A stretch of DNA of 41,124 nucleotides, from positions 1-41,124 of the forward strand of contig JAMPXO010000035.1 of assembly GCA_023701125.1 (NCBI GenBank), given 5' to 3'. Positions 32,079-40,527 of this stretch are shown here, one piece after another. Origin of the DNA: Vicinamibacteria bacterium. Lineage in GTDB: Bacteria; Acidobacteriota; Vicinamibacteria; Fen-336. The notes beneath the pieces were generated by a model, which was not told the DNA's origin, searched no databases, and saw only the letters and a program-made list of their open reading frames with translations. The position numbers were made by a program, and so were the translations under genes. Positions within the stretch are counted from its first letter, which is position 1, and each line of letters opens with the position of its first letter.

Positions 32079-32602
32079 AGCGCCGCGCGGCGCTCACGGC
32101 GATGGTCGCCGGCCTGGCCGGCTGCGGCTACGGACTGGTCGGCCGCGGCGGCTCGCTCGATCCCACGATCAAGCGGCTCGGCGTCCCGCTGTTCAAGGAC
32201 GCCACGGGGAAGCCGGGCCTCGACCAGAAGATCACCTCGCGCGTGATCGAGGAGTTGCTCAAGCGCGGCTCGGGAGTCAACGTCGTCCAGGATCGAGCCG
32301 GCGTCGACGCGCTGGTCGAGGGCGAGCTGACGGGCTACGCGATCAACCCCGTCGGCTTCGAGCAGGGCGCCACCGGCACCACCCAGGCCAGCCGCTACAC
32401 CGTCGTGCTGACCGCCCGCGTCCGCTACACGAAGACCGGCGTCGACGAGCCGCTGTACCAGAACGACGCCTTCCAGTTCCGCGACGAGTACGACATCAGC
32501 GGCAACCCGGCGGAGTTCTTCGACCGCGAGGGCCAGGCCCTCGACCGCCTCGCGCTGCAGTTCGCGCGGACCCTGGTCGCCACCATGCTCGAGGCGTTCT
32601 AG
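32075..32602 (+). CDS. lptE: LPS-assembly lipoprotein LptE
   Basis: Outer-membrane lipoprotein that plugs and assists LptD in placing LPS on the cell surface. The GTG start overlaps the leuS stop. The 175 residues start with a lipoprotein signal peptide (lipobox LAGC, then the LptE hallmark CGY). Sequence beyond that is weakly conserved in the family, but the LxxLxVPxFKDATG and late YTVVLTARVRYT segments fit the LptE/RlpB fold. Position between leuS and holA is strong supporting context. Confidence 0.9.
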   Translation: MKRRAALTAMVAGLAGCGYGLVGRGGSLDPTIKRLGVPLFKDATGKPGLDQKITSRVIEELLKRGSGVNVVQDRAGVDALVEGELTGYAINPVGFEQGATGTTQASRYTVVLTARVRYTKTGVDEPLYQNDAFQFRDEYDISGNPAEFFDREGQALDRLALQFARTLVATMLEAF

Positions 32603-32607
32603 TCCTC

Positions 32608-33744
32608 GTGGCCCGTGGCGCGGCGCCCGCCGCCTTCCTGCACCTGGTCCACGGCGACAAGGACAAGTTCGACTCCTGGCTCGCGGAGCGGTGGCTGCAG
32701 CGGATCTGCGCCCAGTGGCTGGGGGCGGACCCGCCGCCCGACGCGATCGTGACGTTCCGCGGCGAGGAGCGGGCGACCTGGCCCGAGATCGCCGACGCGT
32801 TGCGCTCGGGCTCGCTGTTCGCGTCGAAGCGGGTGGTCGTCGTGCGCCGGGCGGAATCGGTGACCGACGACGCCGAGCCGCTGCTGGCTGCGCTCGAGTC
32901 GCCGGGCCCCGGCAACGCCCTGGTCGTGATCGCGGCCAAGACGGACAAGCGGCTGAAGCTGTGGAAGGCCCTGTTCGAGCGGGCGACGGTGCACCCTGCG
33001 TTGCCGCTGAAGGAGGCCGAGGCGCGGGCCGAACTGCGGCAGGAGCTGACGAAACGCCAGTTGCAGCTCTCGGCCGAGACCGTGGAGCAACTGATCGCGC
33101 GAGTGGGGCAGGACCTGCGCCGGCTGATGGGCGAGGTCGACAAGCTCGAGCTGCTGGCGGCCGGCGGTCGGCTCTCGGCCGAAGAAGCGGCGACCTCGCT
33201 CGGTCGGGCGATGGGCCGCCCGCCCTGGCTGCTGGGCGAGGCGGTCGGGCGCCGCGACCTGGCCGCGGCGCTGGCCCTCGTGGAGGAGGAGCTGGACCTG
33301 CGCGAGTACCCGCCGCTGTTGCTGGGCCGGATCTACTCGGCGGTTCGGGGCCTGCGCGGCGCACGGGCGCTGGGCCTGCGCGGGGTCGGCAGCGAGCACG
33401 CCTCGCTGCTCGGGGTGCTCCCGTTCAAGGTCGCGGAAACCGTCGCCAACGCGCGCGAGTGGACGGACGCACAGCTCGACAGCGCCCTCGCGGGGCTGCA
33501 GGAAGCCGATCGGCGGCTGAAGCTGGGTGCCGAGCCGCGAGCCACGCTGGCGGCGGCGCTGGTGGCGGCCCTCGGGGGAGCGGACCGCACGGCCCGGCCG
33601 GGGCCGGCCAGGTCTGACCGGGGGAGTGGGGGCGGAGCCGCTTCCGTTCGCGGCGGGAGCCCCCATGGGACCGGCGCCGACTTCACGTCGGCGTCGGAAC
33701 CCGACCGAAGAGCTAGGAGGCCTTCTGCGACGCGAGCGCGTTGA
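32608..33744 (+). CDS. holA: DNA polymerase III delta subunit HolA
   Basis: Clamp-loader subunit that opens the beta sliding clamp. The GTG start lies 5 nt after lptE. Residues 1 to about 320 fit HolA: an N-terminal AAA-like domain (VVVVRRAES, ALVVIAAKTDKRLKLWKAL), a helical middle (VGQDLRRLMGEVDKLELLA) and a C-terminal collar-type domain ending DRRLKLGAEPRATLAAALVAAL. The last 55 or so residues are Gly/Ser/Arg-rich and correspond to translation across the two-hairpin module (copy B), so they are probably not part of the fold. The 3' end overlaps the convergent rpsT by 32 nt. Confidence 0.88.
   Translation: MARGAAPAAFLHLVHGDKDKFDSWLAERWLQRICAQWLGADPPPDAIVTFRGEERATWPEIADALRSGSLFASKRVVVVRRAESVTDDAEPLLAALESPGPGNALVVIAAKTDKRLKLWKALFERATVHPALPLKEAEARAELRQELTKRQLQLSAETVEQLIARVGQDLRRLMGEVDKLELLAAGGRLSAEEAATSLGRAMGRPPWLLGEAVGRRDLAAALALVEEELDLREYPPLLLGRIYSAVRGLRGARALGLRGVGSEHASLLGVLPFKVAETVANAREWTDAQLDSALAGLQEADRRLKLGAEPRATLAAALVAALGGADRTARPGPARSDRGSGGGAASVRGGSPHGTGADFTSASEPDRRARRPSATRAR
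33627..33697 (+). repeat. Two-hairpin module, copy B (holA-rpsT junction)
   Basis: Hairpin 1: 33627-33633 pairs with 33659-33665 (7 bp, TGGGGGC/GCCCCCA) around a 25-nt loop that can itself form a GCCGC/GCGGC stem. Hairpin 2: 33671-33681 pairs with 33687-33697 (11 bp, one G-U, loop TTCAC), core CCGGCGCCG. Orientation and layout match copy A at 23677-23749. Here it lies inside the 3' end of the holA frame and 15 nt beyond the rpsT stop on the other strand. Confidence 0.75.
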
Positions 33745-33991
33745 CGCGCTTCGTGAGCCGGCTCTTGTAGCGGGCCGCCGCGTTGTCGTGGACGATGCCC
33801 TTCTTGACGGCCTTGTCGATCTGGCCGACCGTCGCGGGCAGCAGTTCTTTCGCGGCCGCGGCGTCGCCCGTGCTCAGCGCCGAGCGGAGCTTCTTGACCT
33901 GGGTCTTGAGCTGCGAGGTGTTCTTCCGGTTGCGGGCCCGCTTCTTGAGGCCTTGCCTCTCCTGCTTCTGGGCCGACGCGTGATGGGCCAA
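33713..33991 (-). CDS. rpsT: 30S ribosomal protein S20
   Basis: Small basic primary 16S-rRNA-binding protein of the small subunit. The 92 residues are the full family: N-terminal KKRARNRKNTSQLKTQVKKLR and C-terminal KGIVHDNAAARYKSRLTKRVN. The start codon is TTG at 33991-33989, supported by a perfect AGGAGG (33998-34003 on the plus strand as CCTCCT) 6 nt away. E. coli rpsT also starts with UUG, where it is needed for autoregulation by S20, so the same control is plausible. It is transcribed divergently from murJ and runs into the end of holA. Confidence 0.96.
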   Translation of the reverse strand: MAHHASAQKQERQGLKKRARNRKNTSQLKTQVKKLRSALSTGDAAAAKELLPATVGQIDKAVKKGIVHDNAAARYKSRLTKRVNALASQKAS

Positions 33992-34071
33992 GTCTTGCCT
34001 CCTGGGGCGCGGAGGGCCGTCCTGGCCTTTGAGCCGCGCGACAAACCAGCAGTTTACGGGGCCTGAGCCCG

Positions 34072-35655
34072 ATGGTCAAGGACGAGAACCGCAGCCTGGC
34101 CCGATCCGCGACCCTCGTCAGCTCGATGGTGGGCGTGTCGCGGGTGATGGGCCTGGTCCGCGAGCAGGTGTTCGCTGCGCTGCTCGGCGCCGGGCCCTAC
34201 TCGGACGCGTTCCGCATCGCGTTCCGGATCCCGAACCTGGTCCGCGACCTGTTCGCGGAAGGCGCTCTCTCCGCGGCGCTGGTGCCGACGTACTCGGCGA
34301 CCATCGAGAAGGAGGGCCTGCCGGCCGCCCATCGGCTGGCCTCGCGCCTGTTCACGTTGCTGGCGGTGTGCCTCGGACTCCTGGTGGTCGTCGGCTGGGT
34401 CTTCGCCGAGCCACTCGTCGACCTGATCGCACCGGGCTTTTCGGCGGTCCAGGGCAAGGCCGAGTTGGCCACGCGCCTGACCCGGGTGATGCTGCCGTTC
34501 CTGCCGATGGTGTCGTTCGCCGCCGTCGCGATGGGCATGCTGAATGCCCGCGGCCGCTTCGGCCTGCCCGCCTTCGCGCCCGCGACGTTCAACCTGGCCT
34601 CCATCACCGTGGGCGTCGCGCTGTGGGCCGCCGGCTTCGAGGGCGAGAGCGTCGCCTTCGGCTGGGCGTTCGGGACCCTGCTCGGGGGCGCGGCCCAGTT
34701 CCTGGTTCAGTGGCCCGCGCTGCGCGCCGAGGGCTATCGCTTCGCGCCGGAGTGGAGCCCGGGCGACCCGGGCGTGCGCCGGATCGGCGCGCTGATGGCG
34801 CCGGCCACGGTCGGCCTCGCGGCGGTCCAGGTCAACGTGTTCGCGAGCAGCATCTTCGCGTCGCAGATGCCGGGCGCCGTCTCGTGGCTGGAGTACGCCT
34901 TCCGCCTGCTCTACCTGCCGCTGGGCATCTTCGGCGTCGCGATCGCGACGGTCGCGGCTTCCGGCCTGTCGCGGCAGGTGGCCCAGGGCGACCACGAGGC
35001 CGCCGCGCGGACGCTGCGCCAGTCGCTGCGCTTCGCGATGTTCCTGACGCTGCCCGCGACCGTCGGCCTGATCGCCCTGCGTGAGCCGATCGTGCGCCTC
35101 GTCTATGAACGCGGCCGCTTCGGTGCGGAGGACACGCGCCAGGTGGCCGCAGCCCTGGTCTTCTACGTGCTGGGGCTGTGCGCGTTGACCGCCGTCAAGG
35201 TCGTGGCCCCGGCCTTCTACGCGGTGGGGGAGCCACGGGTGCCGCTGGCCGGCAGCCTCGCCGCGGTCGCCACCAACCTGGTGGTGCTGGCCACCTGCTG
35301 GGGCTGGCTCGGGCACCTCGCCGTGGCGCTCGGCATGAGCGCGGGCGGGTTCGTCAACGCCTTCATCCTGCTGGTCGTCCACCAGCGCCGCCGGGGCGGC
35401 TTGCGCGGACAGGGGCTGGCCAGGGCCGCGCTGGCGATGGTCGGGGCCTCGCTGGTGATGGGCGTGGCGGCAGCGGCGGCAACGGCCGGGATCGAACGGT
35501 GGGTCGGCACGGTCGGCGTCTCCGCGCAGTTGCTGGGCACGATCGGCGGCGTGGTGACGGGGGTGCTCATCTACGCCCTGGCCGCGCATGCTCTGCGGCT
35601 GCCGGAGGCCACGCTGGCGGCCGATACCCTGCGACGCCGACTGCGCCGGGGTTGA
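34072..35655 (+). CDS. murJ: Lipid II flippase MurJ (MviN)
   Basis: Inner-membrane MOP-superfamily transporter that flips lipid II to the periplasm for peptidoglycan synthesis. The 527 residues give about 14 membrane segments. Family features include the N-terminal SRVMGLVREQVFAALLGAG, DAFRIAFRIPNLVRDLFAEGALSAALVP, and RLVYERGRF in the middle. ATG 34072 lies 80 nt from the rpsT start in a divergent arrangement and has no obvious Shine-Dalgarno sequence, so a leaderless start is possible. The gap to the next gene contains inverted repeats and a promoter. Confidence 0.95.
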   Translation: MVKDENRSLARSATLVSSMVGVSRVMGLVREQVFAALLGAGPYSDAFRIAFRIPNLVRDLFAEGALSAALVPTYSATIEKEGLPAAHRLASRLFTLLAVCLGLLVVVGWVFAEPLVDLIAPGFSAVQGKAELATRLTRVMLPFLPMVSFAAVAMGMLNARGRFGLPAFAPATFNLASITVGVALWAAGFEGESVAFGWAFGTLLGGAAQFLVQWPALRAEGYRFAPEWSPGDPGVRRIGALMAPATVGLAAVQVNVFASSIFASQMPGAVSWLEYAFRLLYLPLGIFGVAIATVAASGLSRQVAQGDHEAAARTLRQSLRFAMFLTLPATVGLIALREPIVRLVYERGRFGAEDTRQVAAALVFYVLGLCALTAVKVVAPAFYAVGEPRVPLAGSLAAVATNLVVLATCWGWLGHLAVALGMSAGGFVNAFILLVVHQRRRGGLRGQGLARAALAMVGASLVMGVAAAAATAGIERWVGTVGVSAQLLGTIGGVVTGVLIYALAAHALRLPEATLAADTLRRRLRRG

Positions 35656-35682
35656 CCACGACCCAACCCGTGGGGTGGCGGG

Positions 35683-35705
35683 GACGATCGTCACAAACCC
35701 TTGTG
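35683..35705. promoter_or_regulatory. Palindrome and inverted repeat before the outer-membrane protein promoter
   Basis: GACGATCGTC (35683-35692) is a perfect 10-bp palindrome. It abuts CACAA-N4-TTGTG (35692-35705), whose right arm is part of the TTGTGG -35-like element. Such placement is typical of operators for repressors or activators. Short palindromes arise by chance, so this is a candidate only. Confidence 0.4.
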
Positions 35706-35730
35706 GCTCAACGCCGCCGCGTGCTAGTGT
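35701..35730 (+). promoter_or_regulatory. Candidate promoter of the outer-membrane barrel gene
   Basis: TTGTGG (35701-35706) and TAGTGT (35725-35730) are 18 nt apart, with TGC directly before the -10, an extended -10 feature that can offset the weak hexamer. It lies in a 112-nt gap and gives a leader of about 30 nt before TTG 35768. Confidence 0.45.
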
Positions 35731-35767
35731 CCGATCAGTTCCAGAAGGTCGACCCGGAGGTGGGATT

Positions 35768-36532
35768 TTGAGGAAATTCGCCCTGTTCCTGGCGCTGGCG
35801 CCGTTCGTGGCCCAGGCTCAGGAACTGCCGGTGTACGAGCAGTACAGCTTCCGCGCCGAGTACCTCGAGTGGCGTCCGAGCCTGACCGGCCTGGTGGCCA
35901 AGGGCAGTTCCGCCGGTGCGTCCGGCACGATGATCGACCTGATCGACGACCTGGCGATCGCGGACGACCGCACGTTCGAGGTGCGGGCCACGCTGCAGTT
36001 CAAGCCCGGCACCAAGCTGCGCGGCAGCTACACCCCGATCGACTACGCGGGGGAGACGATCGCCGATCGCACCCTGCGTTTCGGCGACGTGACCTTCTTC
36101 AGCAACACGCCCGTCTACACGACGATCAAGGGCGGCGTCTACTCGGCCGACTTCGAGCTCGACCTCGCCAAGGCCTCGTGGGGCTACTTCGGGCTCAAGG
36201 TCGGCGCGCGCTACATGGATGCCGACGTGGTGCTGGTCGCCCCCGACCGCGGCGACCGCGAGACCGAGGAGTTCCGGCTTCCGATCCCGACGCTCGGCGT
36301 CGCGTTGCGGCTCTACACCGGCCGCGTCTCGATTTCCGGCGATTTCGCCGGCATCACTCTCGGCTCGCGCGGCCACATGTACGAGGGCGACGCCGCGGTG
36401 CGCATCCACTTCACCGACCGGCTCGCGGCCACGGGCGGCTACCGCATCCTCAAGTTCAAGGGCGAAGACGAGCCCGACTTCGTCCAGTACCGGATGGACG
36501 GTTTCACGTTCGGAGGCGAAGTCAGCTTCTGA
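35768..36532 (+). CDS. Small outer-membrane beta-barrel protein, uncharacterised
   Basis: A 254-residue secreted protein. The start is TTG 35768, supported by GGAGG (35756-35760) at 7 nt spacing; there is no in-frame ATG before the signal peptide (about 1-18, RKFALFLALAPFVAQAQ). The mature part has alternating hydrophobic and polar strands, aromatic girdle residues (YFGLKVGARYMDADVV, RLYTGRVSISGDF), short turns, and a terminal phenylalanine in GGEVSF, all typical of an 8- to 12-strand outer-membrane barrel assembled by BAM. I do not recognise the family. It has its own candidate promoter, so it may be regulated separately. Confidence 0.75.
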   Translation: MRKFALFLALAPFVAQAQELPVYEQYSFRAEYLEWRPSLTGLVAKGSSAGASGTMIDLIDDLAIADDRTFEVRATLQFKPGTKLRGSYTPIDYAGETIADRTLRFGDVTFFSNTPVYTTIKGGVYSADFELDLAKASWGYFGLKVGARYMDADVVLVAPDRGDRETEEFRLPIPTLGVALRLYTGRVSISGDFAGITLGSRGHMYEGDAAVRIHFTDRLAATGGYRILKFKGEDEPDFVQYRMDGFTFGGEVSF

Positions 36533-36549
36533 GTCGTCCCGCTCCCGCC

Positions 36550-37458
36550 GTGGAGCGTGGCGCCGGCTGCCGGCCGGGCAGCCGGATCGGCCGCGAGTAC
36601 CTCGACCACCTGCGGGTGGAGCGGGGGCTCGCGGCCAACTCGCTCGAGGCCTACGGCCGCGACGTCGTGAAGCTCGAGCGGTTCGCGGCCGGGCGCGGGC
36701 GCGAGCCGCTGGCCCTGGTCCAGGCCGACATCTCCGAGTGGATGATGGCGCTGCGCCAGGAGGGGCTCTCGGCGCGCTCGGCGGCGCGCGCCGTGCACGC
36801 GATCCGCGGGCTGTTCCGCTTCGCGGTCCGCGAGGGCCGGCTCGACGCCGATCCGATGGAGAACCTGCGGGCGCCGCGCGCGTTCCCCGCGCTGCCGCGG
36901 TTCCTCAGCGCGACCCAGGTCGAGGCCCTGCTGCAGGCCCCGGACGTGGCGACGCCGCTCGGCCTGCGCGACCGGGCGATCCTGGAGACGCTGTACGCCA
37001 CCGGCCTGCGAGTGTCCGAGCTGATCGCCCTGCGCGCGTCCAACATCGACTTCGAGCTCGGGCTGGTCACCACCCTCGGCAAGGGGCGCAAGGAGCGGAT
37101 CGTGCCGCTCGGCTCCGAGGCGCGGGCCTGGGTGAAGCGCTACGCGGCGGAGGCCCGCGGCGGGTTCGGTCGCAGCCAGGCGCCCGAGCTCTTCCTCGGC
37201 CGCCGCGGGCGCCGCCTCTCGCGGATGGGGTTGTGGGGCATCGTGCGCCGCCACGCGGTCCGGACCGGGGTCGGCTCGATCCTGACGCCGCACGTGCTGC
37301 GCCATTCGTTCGCCACCCACCTGCTCGAGCGGGGGGCGGACCTGCGCGCACTGCAGGCGATGCTGGGCCACGCCGACATCTCGACGACCCAGATCTACAC
37401 CCACGTGACCCGCGAGCGGCTGCGCCAGGTCTACGAGCAGTTCCACCCCCGCGCCTGA
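36550..37458 (+). CDS. Tyrosine recombinase XerC/XerD
   Basis: Site-specific recombinase that resolves chromosome dimers at dif. The 302 residues contain an N-terminal SAM-like core-binding domain ([19 protein letters not shown]) and the catalytic domain with Arg154 (TGLRVSEL), a Lys in [10 protein letters not shown], His248 and Arg251 ([19 protein letters not shown]), His274 (LGHADI) and the nucleophile Tyr283 (IYTHV). All catalytic residues are intact. The GTG start is 18 nt after the barrel gene stop. Length and motifs fit XerD slightly better than XerC, but I cannot separate them without a tree. There is no phage context, so it is a chromosomal Xer protein rather than an integrase. Confidence 0.92.
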   Translation: MERGAGCRPGSRIGREYLDHLRVERGLAANSLEAYGRDVVKLERFAAGRGREPLALVQADISEWMMALRQEGLSARSAARAVHAIRGLFRFAVREGRLDADPMENLRAPRAFPALPRFLSATQVEALLQAPDVATPLGLRDRAILETLYATGLRVSELIALRASNIDFELGLVTTLGKGRKERIVPLGSEARAWVKRYAAEARGGFGRSQAPELFLGRRGRRLSRMGLWGIVRRHAVRTGVGSILTPHVLRHSFATHLLERGADLRALQAMLGHADISTTQIYTHVTRERLRQVYEQFHPRA

Positions 37459-37482
37459 GAGGCCCGGGCAGGCCCCGCGCCC

Positions 37483-37511
37483 TTGGCGCTGCGGGGGTCC
37501 TCTGCTACCCT
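37483..37511 (+). promoter_or_regulatory. Candidate metK promoter
   Basis: TTGGCG (37483-37488) and TACCCT (37506-37511) are 17 nt apart, with TGC directly before the -10 (extended -10). The -35 is nearly the same as that of the TonB-type gene (TTGGCC, also 17-nt spacing). The predicted leader is about 40 nt. The -35 lies within a GC-rich hairpin after the xer gene. Confidence 0.5.
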
Positions 37512-37558
37512 CCCCGGCGCGAACGAAGACGTTTGAAAGCAACGCAGGAAAGGACGCG

Positions 37559-38710
37559 ATGAGCAAGAACGGCAGGCACCTCTTCACCTCGGAGTCGGTG
37601 ACCGAGGGTCACCCGGACAAGATCTCCGACCAGATCTCGGACGCCGTCCTCGACGCCCTGCTGGCGCAGGACCCGATGAGTCGGGTGGCGTGCGAGACGA
37701 TGGTCACCACGGGCCTCGCGTTCATCGCGGGCGAGATCACCACCAAGGCCTACGCGGACCTGCCCACGATCGTGCGCGAGACGATCAAGGGCGTCGGTTA
37801 CACCCGCGCGAAGTACGGCTTCGACTACGAGACCTGCGCGGTGATCTCGGCGATCCACGAGCAGTCGCCCGACATCGCGATGGGTGTCGATCCCGGCGGC
37901 GCTGGCGACCAGGGCCTGATGTTCGGCTACGCCTGCAACGAGACGCCCGAGCTGATGCCGCTGCCGATCATGCTGGCGCACAAGCTGACCCGGCAACTGA
38001 CCGAGGTCCGCCGCCAGGAGATCCTCGACTACCTGCGCCCCGACGGGAAGAGCCAGGTGACGGTCGAGTACGACGGCGCGAAGCCGGTCCGGGTCGACAC
38101 CGTGGTCATCTCCACCCAGCACAGCGAGCTGGTCAAGCTGGAGGCGATCCGCGAGGACGTCAAGGACAAGGTCATCGACGCGGTCATCCCGCGCGAGCTG
38201 CTCGACGAGAAGACCAAGTACTACATCAACCCGACCGGCCGCTTCGTCGTCGGCGGCCCGCAGGGCGACTGCGGCCTGACCGGCCGCAAGATCATCGTCG
38301 ACACCTACGGTGGCGTCGGCAGCCACGGCGGCGGCGCCTTCTCGGGCAAGGACCCGACCAAGGTCGACCGCTCGGCGTCGTACATGGCGCGCCACATCGC
38401 GAAGAACATCGTCGCCGCGGGCCTGGCCGACAAGGTCGAGCTGCAGATCGCCTACGCGATCGGCGTCGCGGAGCCGGTTTCCGTGATGGCCAACACCAAG
38501 GGCACGGGCAAGGTCGACGAGGAGAAGATCGTCGAGGCCGTGCGTCAGGTCTTCAACCTGACGCCCAAGGGCATCATCGAGTACCTCGACCTGCGCCGCC
38601 CGATCTACAAGAAGACGGCCGCCTACGGCCACTTCGGGCGCACCGAGCCGGAGTTCACGTGGGAGAAGACGGACAAGGCCGAGGCGCTGCGCAAGGCCGC
38701 GGGGCTCTGA
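37559..38710 (+). CDS. metK: S-adenosylmethionine synthetase
   Basis: Makes S-adenosylmethionine from methionine and ATP. The 383-residue length is normal. Motifs are [21 protein letters not shown] at the N-terminus, the [16 protein letters not shown] hexapeptide region, the [23 protein letters not shown] loop (split here in description only) and [14 protein letters not shown]. The ATG follows AGGAAAGGA. It has its own promoter and a strong terminator, so it forms a single-gene unit. No SAM riboswitch fits in the 100-nt leader region. Confidence 0.97.
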   Translation: MSKNGRHLFTSESVTEGHPDKISDQISDAVLDALLAQDPMSRVACETMVTTGLAFIAGEITTKAYADLPTIVRETIKGVGYTRAKYGFDYETCAVISAIHEQSPDIAMGVDPGGAGDQGLMFGYACNETPELMPLPIMLAHKLTRQLTEVRRQEILDYLRPDGKSQVTVEYDGAKPVRVDTVVISTQHSELVKLEAIREDVKDKVIDAVIPRELLDEKTKYYINPTGRFVVGGPQGDCGLTGRKIIVDTYGGVGSHGGGAFSGKDPTKVDRSASYMARHIAKNIVAAGLADKVELQIAYAIGVAEPVSVMANTKGTGKVDEEKIVEAVRQVFNLTPKGIIEYLDLRRPIYKKTAAYGHFGRTEPEFTWEKTDKAEALRKAAGL

Positions 38711-38733
38711 CGCCTTTCCCATCCGTGCCCGTG

Positions 38734-38769
38734 ACGAGGGGCGGCGACCGCCGCCCCTCGTTCTCTTTT
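38734..38769 (+). terminator. Rho-independent terminator after metK
   Basis: A perfect 13-bp stem (38734-38746 with 38749-38761; outer pairs ACGAGGGG/CCCCTCGT) is followed by TTCTCTTTTC. It lies 23 nt after the metK stop and is the clearest intrinsic terminator in the window. It ends 11 nt before the next GTG start. Confidence 0.9.
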
Positions 38770-38780
38770 CCGGCAGCCGC

Positions 38781-40496
38781 GTGACCCGCCGGCGCGCGGT
38801 CGCACTCGGCGCCCTGGCCCTGCTGACTGCCGGCGCCGTCCGCGTGGCCCTGCAGGCGCCGCTCGCGGTCTCCGGCCCGCCACCGGACGACGGTCTCGTC
38901 CGTGTGCCGGGCGTGGTCCACGTCCACACCACGTTCTCCGACGGCGGCGGCGAGCCCGCCGAAGTCGCCCGCGCAGCGAAGGCCACGGGCCTCGGCTTCG
39001 TCGCGATCAGCGATCACAACAACCTCGACGCCAGGCCGTTCGCGGGCTACCACGACGGCGTGCTGGTCATGGTCGGCGCCGAGATCTCGACGACGGCCGG
39101 CCACGTGCTCGGGCTCGGCCTCGGCGAGAAGCCCGCGTTCCGCTTCTCCGGCGACGCCCGGGACGCCTTCGACGACATCCGCCATCTCGGCGGCCGCGCC
39201 TTCCTGGCGCACCCGACGAACCTGCGGGCGGAGTTCCTGTGGACGGACTGGGACGCGGCGGGGGACTGGGGGATCGAGCTCCACAACGGCGACTCGCAGT
39301 GGCGCGCGGCCGGTCTGTTGCGGCTCGCCCGCACCGGCCTGCTGTACGCCCTGAACCCCCGCCACGCCCTGCTCGGCACCGTCGGCGAGCCCGAGGAGGC
39401 GCTGCGGCGCTGGGACCAGGCGCTCGCCCGGCGGGACGTCGCGGGCATCACCGGCGCCGATGCCCACTCGCGGGTCCCGGTGACGCGCAGGAGCGGGGTG
39501 CGGTTCCCCTCCTACGAGGCCCTGTTCGGCCTCGCCCACAACGTCGTGCTGCTCGACGCCCCGCTGGCGGGGGACGCAGTGGCCGACGGCGCACGCATCG
39601 TCGGGGCCCTCGCGACGGGTCGCGCCTACGTCGCTCTCGAGGCGCTGGCGCCCGCGAACGGTTTCTTCTTCGACGCGCGCAGCGCGGGACGACGGTTCTC
39701 GATGGGGGAGACCGTGGCCCCGGCCCCGGACCTGCGCTTCCGCGCCGGCGGTCGCGTGCCGGAGGGGACCCGGCTGCGGCTGCTGAAGGACGGCCAGCCG
39801 ATCGTGGAGCAGACGGAGGCGCTCGACGTCGCCGCTTCGGCCGCGGGTGTGTACCGCGTCGAGGCCCGCGTCGACGGCTGGCCCGCGCCGTGGGTGATCT
39901 CGAATCCCATCTACGTGTTCGATGCCGAAGTCGCAGCCGCCCGCCTGGCCGCTGCGGCGCCGGCCGCCGCCGACACGGTTCCCGAAAGCGCGACGGTGAT
40001 CGAAGACTTCGAGCGGGAACCGCGCTTCCGTCCGGAGCACGATCCGCGCTCGGCGATGGACGGGCCGCCCACGATCGACGCGGCCGGGCCGGCGGCGACG
40101 CGCGCCGGGCGGCTGCCGTTCCGGCTGGCGCAGGTCGAGGACGGGGCGGACGCCTGGTGCTCGCTGGTGCTGCGCGAGGAGCAGGACTGGAAGGGGCGAC
40201 AGGGGTTCGCCCTGTGGATCAAGGCCGACGGCGAGTACCGCTTCCACGTCCAGGTCCGCGACCGCAACCCGGCCTCGAAGGACGAAGGCACGGAGTGGTG
40301 GTTCGCGTCGGTGCGCACCTCGCGCGGATGGCAGCGGGTCGCGTTGCCCTTCTCGCGCTTCCGCTCGATCAACCCGAACAGCGACGGGCGCCTCGACCTC
40401 GACCGCGTGGTGGGTGTCGCCCTCGTGCTCGACAAGGGCGCCATCGAGCCCGGCACCCGCGGCGAGATCCTGCTCGACGACCTCGCCGTCTACTGA
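38781..40496 (+). CDS. Exported PHP-domain phosphoesterase-like protein with C-terminal carbohydrate-binding-like domain
   Basis: A 571-residue protein with a basic N-terminus and hydrophobic stretch (about 7-30) acting as signal peptide or anchor. The PHP domain (about 45-330) keeps metal-ligand motifs: HVHTTFSDG, SDHNN, GAEISTTAGHVLGLG, AHPTN, ELHNGD and GADAHSR. Such domains hydrolyse phosphate esters; the substrate here is unknown. After an Ala-rich linker, residues about 420-571 form a beta-rich module resembling CBM11/CIA30-type domains (VIEDFERE, LWIKADGEYRFHVQVRD, DLDRVVGVALVLDKG, ending LLDDLAVY). The start GTG 38781 is the first codon after the metK terminator, with no clear promoter or Shine-Dalgarno sequence, so expression by read-through is possible. 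Confidence 0.82.
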   Translation: MTRRRAVALGALALLTAGAVRVALQAPLAVSGPPPDDGLVRVPGVVHVHTTFSDGGGEPAEVARAAKATGLGFVAISDHNNLDARPFAGYHDGVLVMVGAEISTTAGHVLGLGLGEKPAFRFSGDARDAFDDIRHLGGRAFLAHPTNLRAEFLWTDWDAAGDWGIELHNGDSQWRAAGLLRLARTGLLYALNPRHALLGTVGEPEEALRRWDQALARRDVAGITGADAHSRVPVTRRSGVRFPSYEALFGLAHNVVLLDAPLAGDAVADGARIVGALATGRAYVALEALAPANGFFFDARSAGRRFSMGETVAPAPDLRFRAGGRVPEGTRLRLLKDGQPIVEQTEALDVAASAAGVYRVEARVDGWPAPWVISNPIYVFDAEVAAARLAAAAPAAADTVPESATVIEDFEREPRFRPEHDPRSAMDGPPTIDAAGPAATRAGRLPFRLAQVEDGADAWCSLVLREEQDWKGRQGFALWIKADGEYRFHVQVRDRNPASKDEGTEWWFASVRTSRGWQRVALPFSRFRSINPNSDGRLDLDRVVGVALVLDKGAIEPGTRGEILLDDLAVY

Positions 40497-40527
40497 CGTC
40501 CGCGACCGAGGTCCACGACGCCGGCCG

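Noticed and set aside
36550-37458. Xer gene as a phage or island integrase
   Set aside because: It lies in a housekeeping context without an adjacent tRNA, attachment repeats or phage genes, and it matches chromosomal XerC/D in length and motifs.
37459-37558. SAM riboswitch upstream of metK
   Set aside because: The predicted leader is only about 40 nt and lacks the conserved core of SAM-I or SAM-II types.
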